Origin: Candidatus Thiodictyon syntrophicum
GTDB taxonomy: Bacteria > Pseudomonadota > Gammaproteobacteria > Chromatiales > Chromatiaceae
Length of the DNA: 64,000 bases
Assembly (NCBI RefSeq): GCF_002813775.1
Contig: NZ_CP020370.1
Span: forward strand, 6,101,501-6,165,500
Reading direction: 5' to 3'
Below the pieces are notes generated by a model. That model was not told the DNA's origin. It was given only the letters and a program-made list of their open reading frames with translations, and ran no database searches. How positions within the stretch are numbered: position 1 is the first letter of the stretch; each line of letters opens with the position of its first letter. Made by a program: the position numbers and the translations under genes. This document shows positions 9,986 through 19,000 of this stretch, piece after piece.

Positions 9986-10044
9986 TACCTGGCGGGGGTT
10001 CGGTCCGCGCGACCCCGGCCAGCGTAGCGAAGCCCAGCCCGCAG

Positions 10045-10202
10045 AAAAAGAAGTTTAGCCGCAAATGAACGCAAATTGACGCAAATAATCAGAAACTTGG
10101 CGTTTGCTGCATGTTCACCGTCCGGGTGACGCCCGCGATGATGCTAACCAACAGATTTATTTGCGCTTATTCGCGTTCATTTGCGGCCAAATACTCTTTT
10201 TT
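10045..10202. repeat. MITE-like inverted repeat, atttgcg family, copy A
   Basis: The left end aagtttagccgcaaatgaac and right end tgcgttcatttgcggccaaa bracket a middle that includes gttcaccgtccgggtgac and gctaaccaacagattta. Copies B (26707) and E (59252, inverted) share ends and middle. The element lies between hisHF and the ClpP-like lipoprotein gene and encodes nothing itself. Confidence 0.85.
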
Positions 10203-10254
10203 GGTACGACGAATCGGATTGGAGAGCGGAAGCTTGCGGTATCTGGGTGGACGG

Positions 10255-11097
10255 ATGAGATTGACCCTGTCAATGGCCCTGGTGGTCGCCCTGGTCATCG
10301 CCGGCTGCGCCAGAGGCGGCAGCCGGGACGGGGGCGCGCCGCCGGACGGTCTGACCCGGGATCAGTTGCTGTCCGAGTTGGCGGCCTGTCACCTGTTGCG
10401 CGTCGCCCAGGCCGGGGACAAGGCGGTCACCGACGCCACCGTGATCGCCGCCGTGCGGCGCTACGGCTTCACCCCGGCGGCGGTGGTCCAGCGTGCCAAC
10501 CAGTTGCTGCTGCGCGATCGGACGAACGGGGCGGCCCTGGGCCGGCAGGCCGGCGCGGCCTGCAACAACCTGGCGGACGTCACGCAGGTCGCCCCGGCCC
10601 TGGTGCGGTTCGAGCCGAGCGGGCAGGCGCGCTCCGCCTGGCTGCGGGTCGAGGCCGAGATCACCGACGGGTTCGCCGACCGGGTCATCCGCGAACTGCG
10701 AGCCCGGCGCGCGGTCGGTCTCGTCATCACCAGTGCCGGCGGCTCGGTCTTCGAGGCGCGCAAGCTCGGGCGCTATCTGCGGGCCAATGGGCTGCGCGCG
10801 GCGGTCGATCAGGTCTGTGTCTCGGCCTGTATCGACGTACTGGCCGGCGGGACCGAACGCTATGCCACCCCCAAGGCCCGGCTGGGCGTCCACCAGAGCA
10901 GCGTCCCGGGGCGCTACAGCAGCCATGAGGGCGGCCAGATCTATGTGGCCGACTCCTTCCGCTACCTGCGCGAGATGGGGGTCGATGCGGACGTGGCAAT
11001 CGCCGCCGCCTCCGTCCCCCGTAATACGATCCTCCTGATCCCGCTGCGCGATGCCCTGGCGACCCGGTTGCTCACCGCCGTGGTGGAGCGACTCTAG
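10255..11097 (+). CDS. ClpP-like periplasmic lipoprotein (COG3904 type)
   Basis: A 280-residue protein. The N-terminus MRLTLSMALVVALVIAGCAR is a lipoprotein signal with lipobox IAGC. The C-terminal half looks like a ClpP/crotonase-fold domain: LVITSAGGSVFEARKLGRYL, then VCVSACIDVLAGG with a candidate nucleophile Ser in SAC, and GVHQS with a candidate His. This is the arrangement of predicted periplasmic ClpP-like proteins. A reading starting upstream would translate the MITE repeat, so the internal ATG before the signal peptide is chosen. It is followed 25 nt later by an MBOAT gene, so it may belong to an envelope polysaccharide unit. Activity is inferred. Confidence 0.75.
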   Translation: MRLTLSMALVVALVIAGCARGGSRDGGAPPDGLTRDQLLSELAACHLLRVAQAGDKAVTDATVIAAVRRYGFTPAAVVQRANQLLLRDRTNGAALGRQAGAACNNLADVTQVAPALVRFEPSGQARSAWLRVEAEITDGFADRVIRELRARRAVGLVITSAGGSVFEARKLGRYLRANGLRAAVDQVCVSACIDVLAGGTERYATPKARLGVHQSSVPGRYSSHEGGQIYVADSFRYLREMGVDADVAIAAASVPRNTILLIPLRDALATRLLTAVVERL

Positions 11098-11122
11098 TAC
11101 CGCGAGGCGCCAGGACCGGACC

Positions 11123-12700
11123 GTGCTGTTCAATTCCTACGAGTTCATCCTCGCCTTCCTGCCCGTCACCCTCGTGCTCTTCTATTGGATCGGCGCCGGC
11201 GGGCGCACGCAGTTGGCGCTCGGTTGGCTGGTGGCGGCCTCGCTGTTTTTTTACGCCTGGTGGAATCCGATCTATCTGGGGCTCTTGATGGCCTCGCTGG
11301 TAGTCAACTTTGGATTGGGGCGTCTGCTCACCCCTGCCGCGACTGGGCAGCGGCGGCGCCGCTGGCTGCTCGGGATCGGCATCGCACTCAATCTGGGCCT
11401 GCTCGGCTGGTTCAAGTACGCGAACTTCTTCGTCGCCACGGTCAATCAGGCGGCCGGCACCGGCTGGACCCTGGAATCGATCCTGCTGCCGCTCGGCATC
11501 TCCTTCTATACCTTCCAGAAGATCGCCTATCTGGTAGACTCCTACCGCGGCGAGGTCTATGAACACGGGTTCCTTCATTATTGCCTGTTCGTGACCTTCT
11601 TCCCCCAGTTGATCGCCGGTCCCATCGTCCATCACAAGGAGATGCTGCCCCAGTTCTGCGACCCGGGGATCTTCCGCTTCAGTCATGAAAAACTGGCCGT
11701 GGGACTCACCCTGTTCGCGATCGGGCTATTCAAGAAGGTGGTCCTGGCGGATGGGATGGCGGGCTATGCCTCCCCGGCCTTCGCGGCGGCGGCGCAGGGC
11801 ACGAGCTTGAGCTTCAGCGAGGCCTGGGGCGGCGCCTGGGCCTATACCCTGCAACTGTATTTCGATTTTTCCGGGTACTCGGACATGGCCGTGGGGCTCG
11901 CGCGGATGTTCGGGATGCGCCTGCCGATGAATTTCCATAGCCCCTACAAGGCGGTCAATATCATCGACTTCTGGCGCCGCTGGCATATCACCCTGTCGCG
12001 CTTCCTGCGTGACTACCTCTACATTCCGCTCGGGGGCAACAGCGGCGTCGGCGCGCGCCGCTACCTCAATCTGATGGCCACCATGCTGATCGGGGGGCTT
12101 TGGCACGGCGCCGGCTGGACCTTTGTGCTCTGGGGCGCCCTGCATGGGTCCTATCTGGTCATCAACCACCTCTGGCACGCCATCAGACGTCGCCTGGGTC
12201 TCACCATCGGCAGCGGGGGGCGGCTCGGGCGCATCAGTGCCCGCCTGATCACCCTGATCGCGGTCGCGGTCGCCTGGGTGCTGTTCCGGGCCGCCGACCT
12301 GGAGACCGCGCGCTCCATGCTGTCGTCCATGGCGGGGTTGAACGGGATCGGCCTGCCGGGGGGGCTGGCAGCGCCGGTCGAGGCCCTGGCGCCCTGGCTG
12401 ATCCCGGCCCTGGGGCTCAATTTCGGTGGGACCTTCCCACACGAACTGGTCTATTGGCCCGCGGGCCTGCCCTGGATCGGCCTCCTGCTGGTCATCGCAC
12501 TCATTGCCCCCAACAGCAACCAACTCCTGCGCCGTTATGACCCGGTACTGCCGCCCGAGCGCCTGCCCCTGGAGCTTGGGGCCTGGGTGTGGCCGACCTG
12601 GCGCCCGGCCCTGGGCTATGCCCTGGTGACCACCGTGGCCTTGATCTGGAGCCTGACCTGGATGACCAGTGTCAGTGAATTCCTGTACTTCCAGTTCTGA
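11123..12700 (+). CDS. MBOAT-family membrane O-acyltransferase (AlgI-like)
   Basis: A 525-residue polytopic protein. It starts at GTG with MLFNSYEFILAFLPVTLVLF, the standard beginning of bacterial MBOAT acyltransferases, which is why this start is preferred over an upstream in-frame codon. Diagnostic features include PLGISFYTFQKIAYLVDSYR, FFPQLIAGPI, IDFWRRWHITLSRFLRDYLYIPLGG, and the catalytic His in GGLWHGAGWTFVLWG. AlgI-like proteins move acetyl groups across the inner membrane to acetylate exopolysaccharide or wall polymers. The next gene, an AlgJ/AlgX-like SGNH protein, begins 5 nt after the stop and would complete the transfer on the periplasmic side. Confidence 0.93.
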   Translation: MLFNSYEFILAFLPVTLVLFYWIGAGGRTQLALGWLVAASLFFYAWWNPIYLGLLMASLVVNFGLGRLLTPAATGQRRRRWLLGIGIALNLGLLGWFKYANFFVATVNQAAGTGWTLESILLPLGISFYTFQKIAYLVDSYRGEVYEHGFLHYCLFVTFFPQLIAGPIVHHKEMLPQFCDPGIFRFSHEKLAVGLTLFAIGLFKKVVLADGMAGYASPAFAAAAQGTSLSFSEAWGGAWAYTLQLYFDFSGYSDMAVGLARMFGMRLPMNFHSPYKAVNIIDFWRRWHITLSRFLRDYLYIPLGGNSGVGARRYLNLMATMLIGGLWHGAGWTFVLWGALHGSYLVINHLWHAIRRRLGLTIGSGGRLGRISARLITLIAVAVAWVLFRAADLETARSMLSSMAGLNGIGLPGGLAAPVEALAPWLIPALGLNFGGTFPHELVYWPAGLPWIGLLLVIALIAPNSNQLLRRYDPVLPPERLPLELGAWVWPTWRPALGYALVTTVALIWSLTWMTSVSEFLYFQF

Positions 12701-12704
12701 GCGA

Positions 12705-13958
12705 ATGAGCGCCCGCGCCTATAACCTGGTGGTGCTGGGCGGCGTCGGCGCACTGCTGGTCATCGCCGCCTGGCTGGCCCTGACCCAGGAGCCCTTGAGC
12801 GGCGACCTGACCCGCGTCGGCGCACTCCCCGAGCGGGACTTCGGGTGGCAGGACACCAAACCGCGCTTCGCGCCGGAACTGTTCCGCTATCGCGCCAAGG
12901 ACGAGCCGATCGAGAGTGCCCAGGTGGTGGTCATCGGTGACTCCTTCTCCCATCAATCGGACCACGGGTTCGGTTGGCAGAATTTCTTCGTGGCCCGCAC
13001 CGGACTGGAACTGCTGGTCTATCACCTGCGCGGACGCCCGGCCGAGCAGGTCCTGTTGAGCCCCGAACTGCGTCGCAACCCCCCCAAACTGGTGATCTAC
13101 GAGATCGCTGAACTCAACCTGCCGGACTTCGTCCCGCGCTATGCGGGTGACTGCACCCTGCCGCCCACGCGCGCCTGGGAACCGCTCGCGGTACACCCTG
13201 TCCCCTATCGGCTCGCGGCCTATACCCGCCGCACCTCCTGGGGTTGGGAGTTGAAACCGCGCATCGAACAGGCCATGCATATCATCAAGGTGCGCGCCGC
13301 CGCACTCCTGGGCGAGGCCGGTGTGCGGCAACTCGAGCTCACCCGTACCGACCTCTTCAGCAGTCGCAATCAGTCGCTCCTGGTCTATGGCTATGATGTG
13401 CCCGCGGACGACTGGCGCTCGTTGGATCTCGCGGGGATGGCCTGCGGACTGCGCAACCTCAAGACCACGGTCGAACAGGTCCTGGGCGCCCCCCTGGTCG
13501 TCCTCTACGCCCCCGGGAAACTCTCGGCCACGGCGGCCTATGTCCCCGACGCACCGGCGAGTTACGGCGGGTTTATCCCGGCCCTGCGCGAACGCAGCGC
13601 CATCCCCGCGCCGGCCGTCCTTGAGCGTCTGCGCGAGGCCGTCGCGGCCGGCATCCAGGATGTCTACCTGCCCGATGACTCCCATTGGGCCAACCAGGGC
13701 CACGCCATCGCCGCCGACGCACTCTACGATTTCCTCCTCGCGCGGGGGCTGATCCGGGCCGCGGACCCGCCGCCGGACGCCGACCCGGTGCCGGGGACCG
13801 CGGGAAGGCTTGCCCCAGGCCCGGAACATGGCCTACAATCGGGCAGCTACGGCCTCCTCCTAAGCCCCGCGGACCCACTCGGAGGCCCGGGTGGTGCCCC
13901 CGGCCCCGCACCGACGCTCGACGACCGCGGTCACGGCGGTACAATCCCCGCTCCCTGA
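12705..13958 (+). CDS. AlgJ/AlgX-like SGNH-fold acetyltransferase partner
   Basis: A 417-residue protein with one N-terminal membrane anchor (LVVLGGVGALLVIAAWLAL) and a periplasmic SGNH-like domain. VVVIGDSFSHQS holds the candidate nucleophile Ser and DDSHWANQGH the Asp-x-x-His pair. This layout is shared by AlgJ, AlgX and WssI-type proteins that act with an MBOAT to O-acetylate polysaccharides. The last 50 residues are Pro/Gly-rich and probably unstructured. The ATG is close to the MBOAT stop, implying co-translation. The polysaccharide acted on is unknown because no synthase genes adjoin. Confidence 0.82.
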   Translation: MSARAYNLVVLGGVGALLVIAAWLALTQEPLSGDLTRVGALPERDFGWQDTKPRFAPELFRYRAKDEPIESAQVVVIGDSFSHQSDHGFGWQNFFVARTGLELLVYHLRGRPAEQVLLSPELRRNPPKLVIYEIAELNLPDFVPRYAGDCTLPPTRAWEPLAVHPVPYRLAAYTRRTSWGWELKPRIEQAMHIIKVRAAALLGEAGVRQLELTRTDLFSSRNQSLLVYGYDVPADDWRSLDLAGMACGLRNLKTTVEQVLGAPLVVLYAPGKLSATAAYVPDAPASYGGFIPALRERSAIPAPAVLERLREAVAAGIQDVYLPDDSHWANQGHAIAADALYDFLLARGLIRAADPPPDADPVPGTAGRLAPGPEHGLQSGSYGLLLSPADPLGGPGGAPGPAPTLDDRGHGGTIPAP

Positions 13959-14138
13959 TGCGGGCGCCGCCCGCACCGGGGTCGGCTCAATCGAACACAC
14001 CGTGATCCGTCGCGCACCAGGCGCCGGACCAAGGTCGCGATCAGCGCGACGCGCACGCCGGACCACTGCCTACCCGGTCGTCGGCACCTGACGATAGGTG
14101 CGGCGGCCGCCACCTTTACCTAGAAAGTGATGATCACA

Positions 14139-14474
14139 ATGAAAACTGAAACCGAAGACCTGGAGTCAGGACAGAGCCATGGCTTCTTTGGCGACGACCT
14201 CGTGGTCGGTATCGCCGACCACGATTGGCCCAACCACGCGATCGACATCATTGTCGGCTCGCCCGGGTCCGCGGACCGTTCCGAGAAGCTCAAGGTCGGC
14301 CAAATGACCAGATACGCACGGGCAGACAATTCCGCACTGTACGAGATCCGCCTGCGCAGCGTAGATGGCTTCGGCACCGGGCGGCTATCCTGCTCGTTCC
14401 AGGTCATCCAATTCGATGATCCGGCACTCATTGCCACCATCAGGGCAAGAACGGGTTGGGAAGTCGGTCAATGA
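14139..14474 (+). CDS. small hypothetical protein
   Basis: A 111-residue soluble protein starting MKTETEDLESGQSHGFFGDD with no recognised domain. Mixed acidic and hydrophobic composition, an aromatic segment HDWPNHAIDIIVG and a plausible agaaag ribosome-binding site 11 nt before the ATG argue for a real gene. In-frame GTG and ATG codons 9-12 nt upstream are alternative starts. An opposite-strand reading (14120-14440) is the main competitor. It stands alone between the acetylation cluster and a CarS-like gene. Confidence 0.5.
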   Translation: MKTETEDLESGQSHGFFGDDLVVGIADHDWPNHAIDIIVGSPGSADRSEKLKVGQMTRYARADNSALYEIRLRSVDGFGTGRLSCSFQVIQFDDPALIATIRARTGWEVGQ

Positions 14475-14598
14475 CCAGCCGGCAACATCGTCGCTGCTTG
14501 CTTTAGTGGCCGCTGACGCGTCGGTCTGAAGCGAAGCCGCGCTGACACATCAACCCGCAATGCATCGCCACCGCGGACACGACGCGGCGCGCGGGACC

Positions 14599-15090
14599 TT
14601 AGGCTCGCCGGCCCGTCCCCAGCCGCTTGAGCAAGGGTGTCATCAGCAGGTCGATGAGCGTAAAGGCCGTCACCGCCAGCCCCAGGTCGAACCAACTCAG
14701 ACCCATGGGCGCCTTGGCGAGCAGGGCCGGGATCAGGGTCTCCGGCACCTGGTCCAAGAGCGGCGCCGCGGCGCTGGACTTAAGCCCCAGACGCCGCTTG
14801 GTGAAACTGGCAAGGAGATCGCCCGCCATGGCCCCCAGGGCGATGGCGAGCCCCAGCCCCCATCCCCATCCCAGTGCCCAGGCCGCCGGCGGGGTCAGGA
14901 CCAGGGCCGCGACCAGGCCCCGCCAGGTCTTAGCCTTCCCGAACACGGGGCGGCCATCCCGCCACCGGCGCCCCCCGTCCAGGGGCGGGGCAAGCGCCCC
15001 GCCCCACAGCAGGGCCAGCAGGACGGGTGCCCCATTGACCAGGAGCAACAGGGCGAGCAGCGAGAGGAGCGGACTCCAGTGGGGCGACAC
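14599..15090 (-). CDS. CDP-archaeol synthase (CarS/DUF46) family membrane protein
   Basis: A 163-residue polytopic membrane protein. Features typical of the CarS family are NGAPVLLALL near the start, DGRPVFGKAKTWRG in a cytoplasmic loop, GAMAGDLLASFTKRRLGLKS, and LDQVPETLIPALL. Archaeal members transfer CTP to digeranylgeranylglyceryl phosphate. Bacterial members are common but their substrate is not established. The GTG start at 15090 is chosen because ggaaa precedes it by 5 nt and it opens directly into the first membrane helix; the frame continues upstream through a simple-sequence hairpin that is unlikely to be coding. Confidence 0.8.
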   Translation of the reverse strand: MSPHWSPLLSLLALLLLVNGAPVLLALLWGGALAPPLDGGRRWRDGRPVFGKAKTWRGLVAALVLTPPAAWALGWGWGLGLAIALGAMAGDLLASFTKRRLGLKSSAAAPLLDQVPETLIPALLAKAPMGLSWFDLGLAVTAFTLIDLLMTPLLKRLGTGRRA

Positions 15091-15217
15091 GGGGATTTCC
15101 AGCGGTAGACGAAACTGGAGCCGATTATAGGGCCTGCGCCGGGAACCCGAGCGCCGGAGACGGGTACGCGATGCGTACCCTATAGCTACAGCGACCGGAC
15201 GTTCTCTCGGACCGGGC

Positions 15218-15286
15218 GTCGTTGTCGTTGTCGTTGTCGTAATCGAATAATCCGACCACGACAACGACAACGACAACGACAACGAG
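15218..15286. repeat. hexamer microsatellite forming a long hairpin
   Basis: Tandem gtcgtt units (about four, 15218-15240) face tandem gacaac units (about four and a half, 15258-15286) across a 17-nt spacer, so the region folds into a roughly 23-bp stem. A smaller palindrome, gggtacgcgatgcgtaccc, lies at 15162-15180. The whole 15091-15499 interval lacks a supported gene. Confidence 0.8.
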
Positions 15287-15499
15287 AGCGTACCCGGGAT
15301 CCCGGTCACCACATCAGTTCCGATCGCACCCCCGCGGGACACCCGGATGCCTGGGCACCGGGGCAGGCCGTCCAGACGCCGACCCTGCTGTTACACTTAA
15401 GCCACGGCACCTCGCCGAGACACCGGCCGCGGGGTCTGCCCGCCGCCCGGGCCGCACCCGCCCGGTCCACCCAGCTACCGCCTGAGGGGAGTTCACGCC

Positions 15500-15931
15500 A
15501 TGCCCACCTGGATCCTGGTCGCAGACAACAGCCGCGCACGTATCTTCACCGCCGACAAGGCCGCCGGTCCGCTGCACGAAGTCCGCACCCTGACCTCCCC
15601 CGAGGCGCGCCTGCACGAAGGCGATCTGGTCACCGACCGGGCCGGACAGGACCGCAACCCGGGCGTCGCCGGCCATGGCTTGAGCGGCGAGCGCCCCCAC
15701 AAACACGACATTGCCGAGCGCTTCGCCGCCCAGGTCTGCGAAGAGTTGGAAACTGCACGCAATCAGGGGCAGTTCCGCAAGCTCTATGTGGTCGCCGCCC
15801 CCGCCTTCCTCGGGATGCTCCGCCACCATGAGTCCCCGGCCCTGCGCCAACTGATCGTTGCGGAGATCGACAAGGGCCTGGCCACCCAGGACCCGGCCGC
15901 GATCCGCAAGGTCCTGCCGGACTTCCTGTAG
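15500..15931 (+). CDS. host-attachment-protein family (PF10116-like)
   Basis: A 143-residue soluble protein starting MPTWILVADNSRARIFTADK, the hallmark opening of the family named for an Agrobacterium protein required for attachment to plant cells. Also seen: LVTDRAGQDRNPG, GERPHKHDIAERFAAQVCEEL, and KLYVVAAPAFLGMLR. The fold resembles eRF1/Pelota domain 2. In free-living bacteria the role is unknown and host attachment should not be assumed. A gaggggag ribosome-binding site precedes the ATG. Its stop codon falls inside a repeat arm (15928-15948). Confidence 0.85.
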   Translation: MPTWILVADNSRARIFTADKAAGPLHEVRTLTSPEARLHEGDLVTDRAGQDRNPGVAGHGLSGERPHKHDIAERFAAQVCEELETARNQGQFRKLYVVAAPAFLGMLRHHESPALRQLIVAEIDKGLATQDPAAIRKVLPDFL

Positions 15932-15948
15932 GGTCCGCTGTGCGGACC
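15928..15948. repeat. half copy of the gtccgcacagcggac repeat
   Basis: The single arm gtagggtccgctgtgcggac matches the right arms at 4184, 36152 and 39887. The opposite arm is absent. Its first bases supply the TAG stop of the preceding gene. Confidence 0.7.
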
Positions 15949-16043
15949 AGGCACCGCCGCCGCGCGCCCCTCGCCGCGGCCAATGCGCCGTGCGGTAATG
16001 ACGGGCGCGCTGCAACGCCGCGTGCCAAGATACGCCTTTGATC

Positions 16044-19000
16044 ATGCCGCGAGGCGCTGCCTTGTCACCGCCAACGCACCCCCACCCGCCCCCCCCGGCA
16101 CCGTACCGTCCGGTCAACGCCGAGGCCTTTCGCCATTGGGTCTTGCGCCCCGCCGAGGGGGTCTTTCTTTTCCATCCCCGGGCCATCGAGCGGCTGCACG
16201 GACTGGGTACACCGCGGGGGGCAATGGAGGTCTGCTACCACCTGATGGCCCGCGGCCCCTTCCTGCAGGGGTTGGAAGCGGAAAACCCCGAGGCCCTGTC
16301 GGTCATCGAGGGGCTGCGCCTGCCGGAGTGGGTCATACTCCTGCCGATGCCGGGTGCACCGGTGCTCAGGGCCACCCCGCAGCGGTCCCTGCTGCGGGAC
16401 TACTGGGCGCGGCGCTTCGAGGGCGAGGTGGCCCGCACCTGGCAAACGGCCCGGGACGACAACCAGGACCTGACCCACTTCGGCCCCGCGACACTCACGA
16501 CCCTGATCGGCGGCACCGCGCTCGCCGAGGCCCGGGAGGTCCTGGCCCGCGACGGGGTGCCGGAGGCGGTGGCGGACGAGGCACAACTGGGTCGCGCGTT
16601 CGTGGCCCGGGTGGTGCGCCTGCGCTATTTCGCCCCCGGTAGCCGCGGCTGCTGCTTCCCCGCGGTGCCGGACTGGGCCGCGGTGGATCGGTGGCTGGAA
16701 GAGAGCGGGCTGGACCTGCCCCCGCCCCGGTCCGGCGGCCGGCTGCCCCAGGCCATGGAGCGCACCCGCCCGTCGGTTATCTGCGGCACCCCCGGACTGT
16801 GCCTGCAGCTACCCGCGGACCTGCCCTATGGCCGCTCCGATCCGGACCGGCTGACCGGGGCCTGCAATTGGCTGGTGCAAGCCGAGCCCCCCGTCTGCGC
16901 GCCGCCGGATCCGGCCCCCGCGGGGACCGCACCGGTTACGACCCCGGGACTGGCCGCGCGGGTGTTACCGGACGCTGGTCCTGACCCAGGCGCCAGATCC
17001 CGCTCGGACGTCCAGTCCCGGTGCCTCCTCGCCCTGCACCGGGGGGCCGCGATCCGTCGCCGGCCGGGCCGCCTCGCGCGCCTCGGGGCGGGCCTGGCAG
17101 AGGCCCTGCAAGCCCCGCTCGATGGGCTGCTCGACCTGTGGGACACCCTGTCCAGGGTCCTGGCCCGCGAGCGCCCGCCGCTCGCCGGGAGGGCACTCCT
17201 GGCCCTGATCGCAACCTTGAGGTCCGCCACTGCGGCAGCCCAGCGGGCGGACTGGGAGGGTCGCTTCGCCGCCGCCCTGCGGCACCTGGCCGCGCTCCGC
17301 GCCCGCTATGAGGTGGCAGTCGGGCCCGGCGACGGCGCCGGTGAGGACACCGCGGACCCGGTGCTGCGGCTCCTGGATCAGCGCCAGAGGACCACGGCGG
17401 AGGCCTTCGCCCACGTCCTGGCCGCGACCTGGCGCCTGTCCCCCGCCACCGCCGATGAACTGGGCGAGTTGCTCCGACGCCTGGCGGCCGAGCGCGGGGC
17501 CGCCGCCCGCCCGGCCCAGACACTGCTCGGCCAACTCGAAACGGCCCTGCGCGAGGGCCGCACCACCTATTATCGGATCAGGCTACGCGCCTGGTTTACG
17601 CCGGCCGGGCCACGCCAGGTCCTGCCCTTCCAGGGTCCTTTGAAGGCCCTGGCCGCCCTTGACAGCGCCCGCCGCCTGCTGGAGGAACTGCCCTGGCCGG
17701 TGGCCGACCTGGACCGGCTGGGGGCGCCGCTGGCGACGCTCGCGGGGCGCATCGACGGGGGCCTCCAGGAGCGCCTGCGCGCCCGCCTGCTGGAGGTCCT
17801 GGAGACGGCCGGACTGGTCCCCGCCGACCCGGCGGGTCGGCTCGCCGGCCGCCGCCTCGCCGACTCCCTGGCGCGCCTGATCCGGCGGCAGCGGCAACTG
17901 CGGTTCGCCGATCTGCGCGACCTGCTGAACCAGGACACCCTGAGTCTGCCCGATGCGCAATGGGGAGACTGGCGACACGGCGACCGCCTGGGCTACTTCG
18001 ATCAGGCCGCGGCACGGGCTCTGCCCGGGATCTATCGACCCGGTGAGTTCTATGTGAAGGGGCTGCAGCGGCTGAGCGCACCCCTCTTCGGGACCCGGCG
18101 CGGGCGGCGCGGCCTGCGCCTGGTGCTGCTGCCGGTGCTCGCCGCCTGGGCCGCCCTGGCGGTCACGGCACTCCTGTGGGACCTGTGGGACAGCAGCCAC
18201 CCCCCCTTGACCGCCCCCTGGGTGGTCCTGCTCCTGGCGGCGGTCTTGAGTGCGAGCGCCAACACCGATGCCGGCCGGCGCTGGGCCCGCCGCCTCTGGC
18301 GGGGGGCGGCGTGGCTGACCCGCCTGCTGCTGTTGACCGGCCTGCCCCGCCTGTTGCGCTCAGCCCCCGTGCGATGGCTCCTTGAACGTCGCCTGGTCCG
18401 GGCCCTGCTGGGGGGCATTCTGGCCCCTGTGACGATCGGCCTCCTGCCCCTGCTGCCGCTGGCGGTCCTGTGGTTCCTCGTCACGCCGGGAACGTCCGGG
18501 CCCGCGCATTGGACGGCGGTGCTGGCACTGGCCTATGCGCTGGGCACCCGCTTGCGGGACACCCCGGCGGGGCGCCGCCAACTCGACGACCTGGCGACCG
18601 CCGGACGCCAGTTCAGGGAGTTGCTGCGGCAGGAGCGGCTGGCGGACCTGATCGCCCCCGTCATGGAGTTCTTCAAGCGGGGCCTGCGCACCCTGGACCA
18701 GGGACTGCACCAGATCCGCACCCGGTTGAGCCCGCGCCTGGGCGAGGTCCCCGGCGTCACCCTGCTCAAGGCCCTGGCGGCCCCCCTGTGGACGGCCTGG
18801 GAGGCGGCACTGCAATTCTACGTCGTCGTCCTGATCGAGCCCCAGACCAACCCGATCAAGCACTTCCCCGTCGTCACCCTGGGCCACAAGCTACTGCTGC
18901 CCTTGCTCCCAACGCTCGGCAGGGGGCTGCACGCCGGACTCTCACCCCTGTTGCCCGCCCCCATCGCCCTGCCGCTGATCGCCGTCACGCTGTTCCTCCT

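Noticed and set aside
14120..14440. Minus-strand 106-codon frame opposite the small hypothetical gene
   Set aside because: Ser/Arg-rich with no ribosome-binding site; the plus-strand reading has better composition, though both remain weak.
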